This document shows, one piece after another, positions 46,529 through 55,020 of a stretch of DNA of 64,000 bases; positions within the stretch are counted from its first letter, which is position 1, and every line of letters starts with the position of its first letter. This DNA is from Bradyrhizobium lupini (GTDB lineage: Bacteria > Pseudomonadota > Alphaproteobacteria > Rhizobiales > Xanthobacteraceae), in the NCBI RefSeq assembly GCF_040939785.1, contig NZ_CP162553.1, positions 6,715,001-6,779,000 of the forward strand, in the 5' to 3' direction. The translations under genes and the position numbers were made by a program. Under the pieces are notes generated by a model. It was not told the DNA's origin and searched no databases. It saw nothing but the letters and a program-made list of their open reading frames with translations.

Positions 46529-46771
46529 ATGCGTATCTTGGTGTCGGCTGTGGTGCTCTCGTGCTTCGTCAGTTTGCCGTGCGCTGCCCAAACAATCCTC
46601 AAATCCGAGCCTCTGATGCTGGCACCCTACGAGGTGGCCTTCGTCAAGGACGCCTCGTGCTCCTCCGGTAAGGTGCTGAAGGTCACCGGCGCGATCCGTG
46701 GGCTGCATCGCCGGAAGGCCTGCGTGGCTCTGGCGGGCGAGCAGGCGTCACTGGCCACCGCGACCCCCTAA
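46529..46771 (+). CDS. Small exported protein (DUF6719-like)
   Basis: 80 residues from the ATG at 46529. A signal peptide (MRILVSAVVLSCFVSLPCAAQ) precedes LKSEPLMLAPYEVAFVKDAS, CSSGKVLKVTGAIRGLHRRK and ACVALAGEQASLATATP. I recall this short family as DUF6719; the name is from memory. The two Cys could form a disulphide. Function unknown. No operon partner. Confidence 0.72.
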   Translation: MRILVSAVVLSCFVSLPCAAQTILKSEPLMLAPYEVAFVKDASCSSGKVLKVTGAIRGLHRRKACVALAGEQASLATATP

Positions 46772-46810
46772 GCTTTTCGTGAGCTCTGGCTTCCCAGCTT
46801 CGATTCCTCT

Positions 46811-47065
46811 TTAGGAATTCAGCTCAAGCTCCATCCTCGCTTGGCGATCAGCCTCGGCCTTGTTCCGGGCCGGGTCCTCGCCCTGTGCGGCCCGGCACGG
46901 CTTGATCTCGTAATCGTTGTCGAGCACCCGGCGTGGCCCGGGACGGTTGTCATCCGCAGTTACGTCCACGACGAGGCCACTTCGCTCCGCGAGCCTCCAG
47001 ACGTCGGACTCGTCAGGATAGGCCTTGCTGATCTGGGCATCGTTGCAGAACAGGGCGTAGGGCAT
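46811..47065 (-). CDS. Small conserved hypothetical protein
   Basis: 84 residues from the ATG at 47065 (MPYALFCNDAQISKAYPDES). The form MPYALFCND..ISKAYPTE.DVW..A..SGLVV, then LDNDYEIKPC, is one I associate with Bradyrhizobium small cytosolic proteins. No function is known. It is convergent with the DUF6719-like gene. Confidence 0.65.
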   Translation of the reverse strand: MPYALFCNDAQISKAYPDESDVWRLAERSGLVVDVTADDNRPGPRRVLDNDYEIKPCRAAQGEDPARNKAEADRQARMELELNS

Positions 47066-47227
47066 TGTTCCCGCTCCTGGAAAGCGCATTAACGAATTTG
47101 ACGGGGTAGGGGTTCCACTCGCCGGTCGATCACGCGGCCGTGATCAGGGCCGCCGGGTCCTGAGTCCTTAACGAGTCCTGAATCCCGAAAAAAAGAATCC
47201 ACGGGACTCATTTGGCGGAATCAGCGG

Positions 47228-47347
47228 ATGTTTTCGGTCATGACGACGGACCTGAAAACCTCTTGCGGGCACATGCTGCTGCCCCTCACGCTGGCCCTGT
47301 TCGGCGCCTGCGCGGCCAATCTCTGGCTAGTGTGGTCCTGGCTTTAG
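47228..47347 (+). CDS. Possible 39-residue membrane protein
   Basis: A short frame, MFSVMTTDLKTSCGHMLLPL and onward to WLVWSWL, ending at TAG 47347. It has one hydrophobic segment (MLLPLTLALFGACAANLWLV). The start may be the inner ATG at 47240. It lies in a gap between two genes and its composition fits coding sequence, but a ribosome site is weak. Confidence 0.4.
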   Translation: MFSVMTTDLKTSCGHMLLPLTLALFGACAANLWLVWSWL

Positions 47348-47369
47348 GCCAGCGACGGGAGATCCGGCT

Positions 47370-47744
47370 TTACTTGTCAGCCGGTGGACGGGAGGAGGGC
47401 TCGCGGATGGCGGCCCGCAATTTGGTCAGGGTGGCCGCGCAATATTCCTCGCGCTCCCGCTCGAACCGCTCCTGATGCTTGCGGAAATTGGCGATGCGGG
47501 CCTGTATTTCGGTGCGGACGTCGTGGCTCGCCACCCGGGGCGACGGGAGAGGTAACGGCTGCGGCGGAGCGGCCTTAAGTGGCTCGGTCCCGATGATGGT
47601 GTTGACGGGGGCGATCTGCACCGACGCGGCCACTGTCGCCGTCGGGATCTCCGGTGGATGCAAGTCATCCTTTTTGCCGGTTACCGATTGGACGAAAGCC
47701 ATTGTCTGCGCGATCAGCGCGTCGCGTTCCGCGATCCACTTCAT
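47370..47744 (-). CDS. Conserved hypothetical protein
   Basis: 124 residues from the ATG at 47744 (MKWIAERDALIAQTMAFVQS). The N-terminus is helical, a Pro-rich linker follows at about 65-80 (PPQPLPLPSPRV), and a basic coiled-coil end (ARIANFRKHQERFEREREEY) closes. I recognise the opening from Bradyrhizobium proteins of unknown function. The minus strand is preferred to three overlapping plus-strand frames by composition. Confidence 0.65.
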   Translation of the reverse strand: MKWIAERDALIAQTMAFVQSVTGKKDDLHPPEIPTATVAASVQIAPVNTIIGTEPLKAAPPQPLPLPSPRVASHDVRTEIQARIANFRKHQERFEREREEYCAATLTKLRAAIREPSSRPPADK

Positions 47745-47846
47745 GGTGCACCCCTGTTGGCGCCATTCCAGCAAAGCTGGCCGGCCGAATCAAGAAGGTG
47801 TTGGGTGGGGGATTGCATATTTTTCCCGGCCGCCCGACAGTGGGGA

Positions 47847-48011
47847 ATGGATGCCAAAGCAGACCATTCAGCCGAAGCCGAGGGCTTGAGGCTCGTCCGC
47901 GCGTTCCTATCGCTGCAGCCCGACAAACGGGCGGAGGTGATCGCGTTCGTTGAGGAGTTGGCCCGCGCCAAACGCCGTCCGGAGGAGGGCGCCGACGTCT
48001 CGCCGGGGTGA
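47847..48011 (+). CDS. Small hypothetical protein
   Basis: 54 residues (MDAKADHSAEAEGLRLVRAF and onward), mostly one amphipathic helical pair with SLQPDKRAEVIAFVEELARA. The form LVRAFLSLxPxxRAEVIAFVExLA is common as a small protein in Bradyrhizobium. The ATG has GTGGGG nearby, a weak ribosome site. The stop is four bases from the stop of a convergent gene. Confidence 0.5.
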   Translation: MDAKADHSAEAEGLRLVRAFLSLQPDKRAEVIAFVEELARAKRRPEEGADVSPG

Positions 48012-48014
48012 GCG

Positions 48015-48233
48015 CTAGCGCTCCCGCGGATTGAGGTTGGGCTCGAACGGCGCCCCGACCACCCGAACCGGCGTCGGCGTGGTCCCGTCTATTGCTACCG
48101 TTTCAGCCCGCTGCTTTGCCGGAGCCGGCCAGGGAGCCTGTTCGAACAGCGCAACAGCCCCGGCCAAGGCGCTACAGCACAGCGTCACCGTGGCCAGCAG
48201 AAACATGTTTCGATTTTCTTCCCTGATCCGCAT
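48015..48233 (-). CDS. Small membrane-anchored hypothetical protein
   Basis: 72 residues from the ATG at 48233. MRIREENRNMFLLATVTLCC is followed by SALAGAVALF as a transmembrane or signal segment, and a Pro/Thr-rich tail. It resembles small Bradyrhizobium proteins with the same opening. A longer frame to 48380 lacks support. Confidence 0.55.
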   Translation of the reverse strand: MRIREENRNMFLLATVTLCCSALAGAVALFEQAPWPAPAKQRAETVAIDGTTPTPVRVVGAPFEPNLNPRER

Positions 48234-48369
48234 GGGTCGACAACGGCCGACGCCCTTGACGGGTTCCGCCTGACCATGCCCGGATCGCTCCCCAAACTGC
48301 CGGCGGGACGCGATCGGGACATGGCCAGGACAAATCTTCAAAGACAAATCTTCAAAAACCACGGATCGA

Positions 48370-48537
48370 GGTCGTCTCACGGCAGCGCAGATCGAGGTTG
48401 AGAAGCAAGCCGCCCATCAGCGCAAGCGCGATATGGTCAACCTTGCCGACGGCTTTGAGCGCGCAGCCGGCGAGATCAAGACGGTGGGCGCGGCGTCCAC
48501 CGAGCTTGAAGCGTCGTCCTCGACCCTGGCCAAGTGC
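48370..48537 (+). pseudogene. Remnant of a methyl-accepting chemotaxis protein
   Basis: Translated in frame from 48370, the stretch reads ...RKRDMVNLADGFERAAGEIK, then TVGAASTELEASSSTLAK. This matches the HAMP-to-signalling junction of rhizobial chemoreceptors (RKxDMxKLADxFExAVGEI, VSSASTELEASAxTL). The receptor, normally over 500 residues, is reduced to about 55; there is no start codon and the frame closes soon after. It is the debris of a deleted or rearranged gene. Confidence 0.6.
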
Positions 48538-48623
48538 TTTCCACGGCCAAGATGCTGGTGAGCGACAGCAACCGGCTGGGTGGCACAAACTCCGGCGGCA
48601 CGGCGCCCCGGCAAGCAGCTGAT

Positions 48624-48737
48624 TTATTGCGGCAGCAAGAGGGACATCGCGATCGCGAACAGGAAGCCCGTTGCGACGATCGCCGCGACAGCACCCGCGG
48701 TGATCTTGGCGATCTCTCGGCTGGTATAGGGACGCAT
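48624..48737 (-). CDS. 37-residue single-pass membrane protein
   Basis: Frame MRPYTSREIAKITAGAVAAI, followed by VATGFLFAIAMSLLLPQ and a TAA at 48624. One clean hydrophobic helix after a short polar N-terminus. No good Shine-Dalgarno is visible. Small proteins with the start MRPYTSREIA are known to me from Bradyrhizobium, so I keep it with middling confidence. Confidence 0.5.
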   Translation of the reverse strand: MRPYTSREIAKITAGAVAAIVATGFLFAIAMSLLLPQ

Positions 48738-48837
48738 GGGATGCGCATGCTACCTCATGTTGAACTCTGATCCAATCTGTGGTCAGTAGCCGCGCCCGAA
48801 ATGCGTGCGGCCAACGTCCATTCCCGAAGGTCGATCC

Positions 48838-49587
48838 ATGAACGAGGATATCAGCGACGGCTGGACCGCGTCCGCGGCTGCTTGGATCGTCGAGCAGGGT
48901 GAAGACGGCGACTATGGTCGCCGCTTCGTGCTGGACGCGCCGATGCGAGCGCGGATCGAAGGGCGCGGCTTCCGCAATGCGCTCGACGTTGGCTGCGGCG
49001 AGGGGCGCTTCTGTCGCATCATGCAGCGCGCCGGCATCCGCACCACTGGCATCGACCCGACCGAAGCGCTGCTCGCGCGTGCCATGAAATTGGACCCGCA
49101 GGGCGACTACCGGCTTGGCCGAGCTGAAACAATGGAGATCGAAGCGCCATTTGATCTGGTCGTCAGCTATCTCAGCCTGGTCGACATGCCCCATCTCGGT
49201 GCGGCGATCGGGAAGATCGTGGCAGCGCTGCGGCCGGGCGGTACGCTGCTGATTGCCAATCTGACCAGCTTCAACACCGCGGGTCCGCCCGACGGCTGGA
49301 CGCGTGACGGCGACGGCGCCTTGCGCTTCAACATCGATCATTACATGGAGGAGCGGCCGACTTGGGTGACTTGGCGCGGCATCCGAATTCTGAACTGGCA
49401 TCGTCCGCTCAGCACCTACATGACGCTGCTACTCGATCAGGGGCTCCTGTTGCGCCTTTCGTCGAGCCGCAGCCCAGCGGCGGCGACCCCGACAGGAATG
49501 CCTTTCATCGCCGGGTGCCTTACTTCCACATCATGGAGTGGCAGAAACCGGTTTGAGGATGGGATGAGATCTGGATGGAACGCATGA
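48838..49587 (+). CDS. SAM-dependent methyltransferase, 3' end frameshifted
   Basis: 249 residues as read from the ATG at 48838. The SAM-binding motif I is ALDVGCGEGRF; motif IV is DLVVSYLSLVDM, followed by LRPGGTLLIANLTS. At about 49463 the frame departs: the other frame reads FVEPQPSGGDPDRNAFHRRV and PYFHIMEWQKPV, stopping at 49556, a typical end for this family. One base seems missing in GCGCCTTTCG, so the true product is about 240 residues. The methyl acceptor is unknown. A second methyltransferase follows at 49624. Confidence 0.8.
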   Translation: MNEDISDGWTASAAAWIVEQGEDGDYGRRFVLDAPMRARIEGRGFRNALDVGCGEGRFCRIMQRAGIRTTGIDPTEALLARAMKLDPQGDYRLGRAETMEIEAPFDLVVSYLSLVDMPHLGAAIGKIVAALRPGGTLLIANLTSFNTAGPPDGWTRDGDGALRFNIDHYMEERPTWVTWRGIRILNWHRPLSTYMTLLLDQGLLLRLSSSRSPAAATPTGMPFIAGCLTSTSWSGRNRFEDGMRSGWNA

Positions 49588-49623
49588 CCACAGTGTTCAC
49601 AACGTAATCTTAAGGTCCGGACG

Positions 49624-50337
49624 ATGATCTCCAAGCGCCCACCCGTGCTCGCCCATGAGCGGTTCACCGCCGACCGCGAGAATTTTGTCGGCCTCGATCT
49701 GGCCGCGCGGTTCGAGCGCATCGAGAAGACCAACCTGTGGGGTGCGGCCAGTTCGGTGTCGGGCCTCGGCTCGGAGGATCCCGCGACCGTCGCGGTCCGC
49801 GAGATGCTTCCTGCACTGCTGCAACGGCTCGGCGCGCGCTCGCTGCTCGATGCGCCCTGCGGCGACGCGGGGTGGATCGGCCGCCTGAAGCTGCATCTCG
49901 ACTACACCGGCATCGACATCGTGCCGTCGCTGATCGCGGCCAATCGCAAGCGCGTGGCTGGCGGTGAGTTGTCAGGCCGGTTTCTCGTTGCCGACATCAC
50001 GCGCGATGCACTGCCGCGCGCCGATGTGGTGCTGTGCCGGGACTGCCTGGTGCATTTGAGTTTCGACAACATCGTCCGCGCCGTCGCGAACTTTCGCGCC
50101 AGCGGCGCACGTTTCCTGCTGGTCACGACGTTTCCCGAATGGGACGACAATCGCGATTGCGCGGACGGTGACTGGCGGGCGCTGAACATGGAGAAGGCGC
50201 CGTTCGACTGGCCGGCGCCGCGCGTGCTGATCAACGAGCGTTGCGAAGAGGGCAGTGGCGGCTGGCGCGACAAGAGCCTCGGGCTGTGGCGGCTCGATGA
50301 ACTGCCCGATCGTGTCCTCACTGCCCGGGGGATATGA
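49624..50337 (+). CDS. Class I SAM-dependent methyltransferase
   Basis: 237 residues. Motif I is LLDAPCGDAGW, followed by YTGIDIVPSLIAANRKRV and the post-motif block ADVVLCRDCLVHLSFDNIVRAV. The acceptor cannot be told. It follows another methyltransferase by about 40 to 70 bases on the same strand. It may act with it, though the two have little likeness beyond the fold. Confidence 0.87.
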   Translation: MISKRPPVLAHERFTADRENFVGLDLAARFERIEKTNLWGAASSVSGLGSEDPATVAVREMLPALLQRLGARSLLDAPCGDAGWIGRLKLHLDYTGIDIVPSLIAANRKRVAGGELSGRFLVADITRDALPRADVVLCRDCLVHLSFDNIVRAVANFRASGARFLLVTTFPEWDDNRDCADGDWRALNMEKAPFDWPAPRVLINERCEEGSGGWRDKSLGLWRLDELPDRVLTARGI

Positions 50338-50439
50338 CGGACGCGGGCGGAACGTCCGTTGCGTGAGTGATTGCCCTCGCGCTATACTTTGGGTTGCATG
50401 ATGCCGTCTCGCATTGCGGTGACGATGTTGGAGCACGCC

Positions 50440-52278
50440 ATGAGACCGAGTGTTGTCGCCGTCGCCATGCTTGTCTGGTGCTGCGCGCCCGCGTTGGCGC
50501 AGCAGGACGGCGCTGCGCTCTACGCAAGCCACTGCGCGCAATGTCACGATGGCGGTGATGGCCAGAGCCGTGTGCCAGGCCGCGGTGCCATGCAGGCGAT
50601 GTCGTTCGATCATGTGCTGGGAACGCTGACTTCTGGAAGCATGGCGGCAATGGCGAAGGACCGCAGCGACTCGGAACGGCGCGCGATTGCCGCCTTCGTC
50701 ACCGGCAAGGCCGCGGTGGGCGACAATGCAGTCGATGCGGAGGGACGCTGCACGCAGCAGGTCAATTTCTTTCCGCAGCCGCTCGATGGTCCGCGCTGGA
50801 ATGGATGGGGCGTCGACGCTGCCAACAGCCGCTTCCAGTCGACCGAAATGGCCGGCCTGACCGGGGAAGAAGTACCGCGCCTGCGGTTGAAATGGGCTTA
50901 TGCCTTTCCCGGCGCCTCGGTGTCGTTTGCGCCGCCGACCATCGTGGGCGGTCTGCTGTTTATCGGCGGCACTGACCGCAAGGTGCACGCGCTCGACGCG
51001 CGAAGCGGCTGCACGAGGTGGACGCTGCCGACCGATGCCGCGGTTCGCGCGGCGATCAGCTTCGGGCCGCTTCCCGGCACCGATCAGTTCGCGATCTTCT
51101 TCGGTGACCTGCGCGCCAATGCCTATGCGGTGAACGCACTGACTGGTGCGCTGATCTGGAAGACCAAGGTCGAGGAGCACCCGGCAGCGCGCATCACCGG
51201 AGCGCCGACGCTGCATTCCGGCGTGCTCTATATCCCGGTCTCCTCGCTCGAGGAGGCCGCCGGTTCGCAGGCCAGTTACGAATGCTGTACTTTCCGCGGC
51301 AGCGTGGTCGCGCTCGAGGCAGTGACCGGCAAGCCGGTGTGGCAGGCCTACACGATCCCTGAGGTGGCGCATCCGACCGGCAAGAATGCGAGAGGCACGC
51401 AGCTGTTCGGCCCGTCCGGCGCGGCGGTGTGGTCGGCACCGACGATTGATCCGAAACGCAACGCCGTCTACGTCGCGACCAGCAATTCCTATTCGAATCC
51501 ACCCGCCGCAACCGCCGATGCGGTCCTCGCTTTCGAGCTTGCGACCGGTAAGCTGCTCTGGAAGCAGCAGGCGACGCCGAGCGACGCCTTCATCGTCGCG
51601 TGCTTCGGTGCGGACAAGACCAATTGTCCTGAAGATCACGGGCCCGACCACGATTTTGGCCAGTCGCCGATCCTCGTGACCTTGCGTGACGGCAGGCGCG
51701 TTCTTGCCATCGCGCAGAAGTCCGGCGTCGTGCACGCGCTCGATCCGGATGATGGCGGCAAGATCCTGTGGCAGACGCGGATCGGGAAGGGCGGTGCGCT
51801 CGGCGGCAGCGAGTGGGGCTCGGCCGCCGACCAGGATCGCATCTATGTCGCGAACTCCGACGTGCGGTTCCTGCGCGATGGTACGCGGCGGCTCGATGCC
51901 ACCCAAGGCGGCGGTCTGTTCGGCCTCGACCTCGCCAGTGGGAAAATTGCGATGGAAGTATCTCCTGTCGCCTGTGGCGATCGCCTCCAATGCAGCCCTG
52001 CGCTGTCGGCTGCCGTGAGCCTGATCCCCGGCGTCGTGTTTTCCGGCGGCGTCAGCGGCTTTCTGCGCGCCTACGCGACGGCCGACGGAAAGCTGTTGTG
52101 GGAATACGACACGGCGCGAGACTATACGACGGTGAACGGCGCCCCTGCTCATGGCGGCGCGATCGACGGCCCGGGGCCGATCATCGCCGGCGGAATGCTC
52201 TACACCAATTCCGGCTACGGCCAGTGGGGCGGCGTCGCCGGCAACGCACTGCTGGCGTTCGAGGTTGCGAAGGAGTGA
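50440..52278 (+). CDS. Cytochrome c-PQQ beta-propeller protein, exported
   Basis: 612 residues from the ATG at 50440 with GGAG upstream. After a signal peptide (20 residues) a short cytochrome c domain carries one heme site CAQCH (32-36) and a Met candidate near 50-60. From about 120 the body is an eight-bladed quinoprotein propeller with repeated tryptophan-docking strands (VHALDARSGCTRW, AYAVNALTGALIWK, VVALEAVTGKPVWQ, VLAFELATGKLLWK). The plan resembles polyvinyl-alcohol dehydrogenase-type PQQ enzymes with an N-terminal heme domain. Periplasmic alcohol oxidation coupled to the respiratory chain is likely; the substrate is unknown. Confidence 0.87.
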   Translation: MRPSVVAVAMLVWCCAPALAQQDGAALYASHCAQCHDGGDGQSRVPGRGAMQAMSFDHVLGTLTSGSMAAMAKDRSDSERRAIAAFVTGKAAVGDNAVDAEGRCTQQVNFFPQPLDGPRWNGWGVDAANSRFQSTEMAGLTGEEVPRLRLKWAYAFPGASVSFAPPTIVGGLLFIGGTDRKVHALDARSGCTRWTLPTDAAVRAAISFGPLPGTDQFAIFFGDLRANAYAVNALTGALIWKTKVEEHPAARITGAPTLHSGVLYIPVSSLEEAAGSQASYECCTFRGSVVALEAVTGKPVWQAYTIPEVAHPTGKNARGTQLFGPSGAAVWSAPTIDPKRNAVYVATSNSYSNPPAATADAVLAFELATGKLLWKQQATPSDAFIVACFGADKTNCPEDHGPDHDFGQSPILVTLRDGRRVLAIAQKSGVVHALDPDDGGKILWQTRIGKGGALGGSEWGSAADQDRIYVANSDVRFLRDGTRRLDATQGGGLFGLDLASGKIAMEVSPVACGDRLQCSPALSAAVSLIPGVVFSGGVSGFLRAYATADGKLLWEYDTARDYTTVNGAPAHGGAIDGPGPIIAGGMLYTNSGYGQWGGVAGNALLAFEVAKE

Positions 52279-52353
52279 GGGTCAGTCCTGGATTGCCCTG
52301 CGCTCCAGCCGAGCGACAGAACCTGTCAGCCAATTGAGGAGGAAGGAGCTTCG

Positions 52354-52767
52354 ATGATCGATGCCCAATGCAGGTGCGGCGCTCTCGCGCTGTCGCTTCC
52401 AGGACCTTCCAGCCTCGTCGTCGCCTGCCACTGCATTGACTGCCAGCGTCGAACCGGCGCGCCGTTCGGGGTCGGTGCGTTCTATCCGGCGGAGGGCGTC
52501 AGGATCTCAGGGACGTCGAAGGAGTACGTCCGGACAGCCGCAAGCGGCGGCAAGGTCCGCAGCTATTTTTGCCCCGAGTGCGGTTCGACGGTCTATTGGA
52601 AGGCGGACAATCTGCCTGCGATGATCGGCGTTGCCGTGGGCGCGATCGCGGTTCCGAACTACCCGGCGCCCATCCGCTCGGTTTTCGAACAGTCGAAACA
52701 TGCCTGGGTGGAGATATCAGGCGCCGAGCACTTCCAGCAAAGCAGCGCACCGAAGCATTCGAAGTGA
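52354..52767 (+). CDS. GFA family protein
   Basis: 137 residues from the ATG at 52354 with GGAGGAAGGAG upstream. Zinc ligands of the glutathione-dependent formaldehyde-activating fold: Cys6, Cys8, Cys25, Cys27, Cys30 and the FCPECGS pair. GFA members bind small thiol adducts; many are of unknown role. It is not the true formaldehyde-activating enzyme by any specific mark. It follows the PQQ protein by 75 bases. Confidence 0.87.
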   Translation: MIDAQCRCGALALSLPGPSSLVVACHCIDCQRRTGAPFGVGAFYPAEGVRISGTSKEYVRTAASGGKVRSYFCPECGSTVYWKADNLPAMIGVAVGAIAVPNYPAPIRSVFEQSKHAWVEISGAEHFQQSSAPKHSK

Positions 52768-52943
52768 GCGTTGCGCGTCAAATTTCGCTCCAAGGCTTCG
52801 CGGCAAGATGAATTGACGCCGTTCCCGTGGGTTCCGCCGAGGGTTGGAATTTGCGGCAGTCCCTTTGCTTCGCGTGAGACAATAGCTAGCGGTCCGGTTT
52901 GGAACGAACGTGACAAAAATTCGTTTGCCGACCGGAGCTAACG

Positions 52944-53675
52944 ATGAATAACGCGGAAATTTTCGAGCCTTTCTTGAGGCGGTTGCGGGTCAGCACCGAA
53001 ATTGATGAAGAGGACGAGGCCGCTATCCGTCATCTGCCAATCACGGTGAAACGGATGGCTGGCGGTCAGCCGGTCGTTTCTCTCGGAGATCGACCTTCGG
53101 CGTGCTGCCTTGTCGTTGATGGCTTTATCCTGAGATCAAAGATCGTCGGCAATGGCCACCGCCAAATCATGGCCTTTCACCAACCCGGCGACATTCCCGA
53201 TCTGCAGGGTCTCTTTCTACATGTGATGGACCATGACGTCAGCACGCTTGGCGATAGCGTTCTCGGCTTCATTCCGCATGCAGCGGTGCGCTCACTGATA
53301 AGAAAGCGGCCTAACGTGGCCGAAGCGCTTTGGCGCGATACACTGACCGACGCCGCGATCTTCCGGGAGTGGATTTGCAACGTTGGTCAACGCGAAGCCA
53401 CAAGCCGCGTGGCGCATCTCGTGCTTGAGCTTTACACCAGATTGAAGGCGATCGGCCGAGCGGACGGCCTGTCCTTCGATTTTCCGGCCTCTCAGGCACT
53501 CCTCGCCGACGCCGTCGGCACGAGTGTGGTCCACATGAATCGGGTCGTTCAGCAGCTACGTGCTCAGCGCGTGTTGGACCTGGAGCGGGGAAGAATATCG
53601 ATTCTTGATGAAGCCAGGTTGCGCGAAATAGCAGACTTCGACGTGCTTTACCTTCATCTCAATCCGTCGCTCTGA
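52944..53675 (+). CDS. Crp/Fnr family transcriptional regulator
   Basis: 243 residues. A cyclic-nucleotide-like beta-roll (about 30-120, with KIVGNGHRQIMAFHQPGDIP) is followed by the dimer helix and a C-terminal winged helix (about 165-230) with LADAVGTSVVHMNRVVQQLR. No Fnr-type Cys cluster. The ligand is unknown. A DUF6894 gene follows three bases after the stop, so the pair is probably one transcript. Confidence 0.88.
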   Translation: MNNAEIFEPFLRRLRVSTEIDEEDEAAIRHLPITVKRMAGGQPVVSLGDRPSACCLVVDGFILRSKIVGNGHRQIMAFHQPGDIPDLQGLFLHVMDHDVSTLGDSVLGFIPHAAVRSLIRKRPNVAEALWRDTLTDAAIFREWICNVGQREATSRVAHLVLELYTRLKAIGRADGLSFDFPASQALLADAVGTSVVHMNRVVQQLRAQRVLDLERGRISILDEARLREIADFDVLYLHLNPSL

Positions 53676-53678
53676 GCC

Positions 53679-53906
53679 ATGAAGTTCTACTTCGATATCA
53701 AGGACGACTTTTTCGCTGCGGTCGACGAGGATGGGGTGGATTTGCCCGGCCCGGAAGCCGCCGAAAGAGAGGCGATCGCAATGGCGACCTCGATTGCCAG
53801 AGACGTTGCGTCGGCAAAGGGGGCGCAGGTCCTCATTATAGTCAGGAACGAGAAGCACCCGCTGCTCGAGTTGAGTGTAACGGTCGCCCGGAAAGCTCTG
53901 ACGTGA
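53679..53906 (+). CDS. DUF6894-like small protein
   Basis: 75 residues (MKFYFDIKDDFFAAVDEDGV). The start, the central LPGPEAAEREAIAMATSIARD and the end VTVARKALT fit the rhizobial DUF6894 family as I recall it: small cytosolic proteins of unknown function. It abuts the Crp/Fnr gene. Confidence 0.75.
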   Translation: MKFYFDIKDDFFAAVDEDGVDLPGPEAAEREAIAMATSIARDVASAKGAQVLIIVRNEKHPLLELSVTVARKALT

Positions 53907-53985
53907 TTGCGTGGGAAATCGATTCTAGCTGTCGTTAGACGGAGGAGTGCCCCGATCTATCAGGCCGCGGTGTTGGCTAAATCGG

Positions 53986-54060
53986 TGGTGCCGGCTGAGG
54001 GGATTGAACCCCCGACCTTCGGTTTACAAAACCGCTGCTCTACCGCTGAGCTAAGCCGGC
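53986..54060 (-). tRNA. tRNA-Thr (anticodon TGT)
   Basis: Read on the minus strand it forms the cloverleaf GCCGGCT ... AGCCGGC-ACCA, with the D-arm GCTC/GAGC, the anticodon loop TTTGTAA, and the T-arm GGGGGTTCAATCCCC. The anticodon TGT decodes ACA and, by wobble, other Thr codons. The CCA end is encoded. The 27-43 pair is a G-A mismatch. Confidence 0.93.
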
Positions 54061-54083
54061 GACGCCTGGAGAAGCGGGGCAGG

Positions 54084-54099
54084 CCCGGCCTAGGCCGGG
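54084..54099. terminator. Self-complementary hairpin near tRNA-Thr
   Basis: CCCGGCCTAGGCCGGG is a perfect 16-base palindrome just upstream of the tRNA gene on its strand. It could end the secreted-protein transcript or form a cruciform. No T-run. Confidence 0.35.
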
Positions 54100-54179
54100 G
54101 CTGTCCGCCCGTGCGCGCCGCAATACCAGACTTGACCGGAAAGTGCCAGAACCCGGGAGCCCCGATGCAGACATGAATC

Positions 54180-54200
54180 AGGCGGCCACGAGGGCCGCCC
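54180..54200 (-). terminator. Hairpin after the secreted protein gene
   Basis: GGCGGCC-ACGAG-GGCCGCC is a 7-bp stem 28 bases beyond the minus-strand stop at 54228. There is no T-run; placed where a terminator is expected. Confidence 0.45.
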
Positions 54201-54227
54201 GATCTGTCGCGTTCGGTTCAAACCGCC

Positions 54228-54737
54228 TTACTGGCAGATGTGGCGGCGGCCGTCTTCGCCCTTGAACCAGGTGCCGGGCGTGCAGACGAAGCCGTTGCGC
54301 TGGGCGTAGGTGCGGGTGTCCCAGCCGCGGTTGTCCCAAGAATTATTCCACGAATTATCCCAGCCATTGTCGTAGGCGTAGGCGTCGTTGGTGGCACGGA
54401 ACGGGGCGGTTGCGATCGCGCCCGCAGTCCCGATGGCCGCGCCGGCCACGCCAGCGGCTGCTCCGACTGCGCCGGCGGCGACGTCGGTCGGCCAGAAGCC
54501 GGTGCGGCTCCTGTTCCAGTCGTTATTCCAATCGCCGTTGTTGGTCTGGCGATAGGACACGCGACGATGCCGATAGCCGCTATCGGTGTACGGATTTCCC
54601 GGTCCGACGTTCTGGCAGTTGGCGTTGGGGAATTGCGCCGCGCAGCGGCCGGGATTGGTGATCACGGCCTGCGCCATGGCAGAGCCCGTCACCAAGGTCG
54701 CCGCAATCGCCGTGGCTCCGAGAAGTTTGATGTTCAT
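54228..54737 (-). CDS. Exported Trp/Asn-rich protein
   Basis: 169 residues from the ATG at 54737 with GGGAG upstream. The signal peptide (MNIKLLGATAIAATLVTGSA-MAQA) is followed by a Cys pair (CAAQFPNANCQ), an Asn/Asp/Trp-rich region with GDWNNDWNRSRTGF, an Ala/Gly-rich hydrophobic stretch (AAGAVGAAAGVAGAAIGTAG) and a Trp/Asn-rich end (DNGWDNSWNNSWDNRGW) with two further Cys. The GxxxG-type stretch suggests a membrane-inserted hairpin. Function unknown. Confidence 0.72.
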   Translation of the reverse strand: MNIKLLGATAIAATLVTGSAMAQAVITNPGRCAAQFPNANCQNVGPGNPYTDSGYRHRRVSYRQTNNGDWNNDWNRSRTGFWPTDVAAGAVGAAAGVAGAAIGTAGAIATAPFRATNDAYAYDNGWDNSWNNSWDNRGWDTRTYAQRNGFVCTPGTWFKGEDGRRHICQ

Positions 54738-55020
54738 GATTGTTTGGCTCCCGTTTTGTTGACGGGGGCTAAATGCCGAGGGCGCCGGACGTTCCGCTGA
54801 AACCGCCGGATTTTCGTCAGCCATAGTCAAACGGAAGTGAGCACGCGCGACGGTTCCGGACTGCAGGATCCGGCGGCGTTAATGCTTCGCTAGTTCGCTT
54901 TGGCGCATTTGAGCGGCGCGCAATCCTTACACATTAGGCTTACCGGCAATTGGTGAGAGGGCCTTAACCCTCTCTGCGCCGCCATCGGGTAGGTTGTCGC
55001 CGAATAAATGGGGTCCCCTC

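Noticed and set aside
49972..52152. A 726-residue minus-strand frame opposite the PQQ protein
   Set aside because: No domain, Arg/His-rich composition typical of antisense frames in GC-rich DNA.
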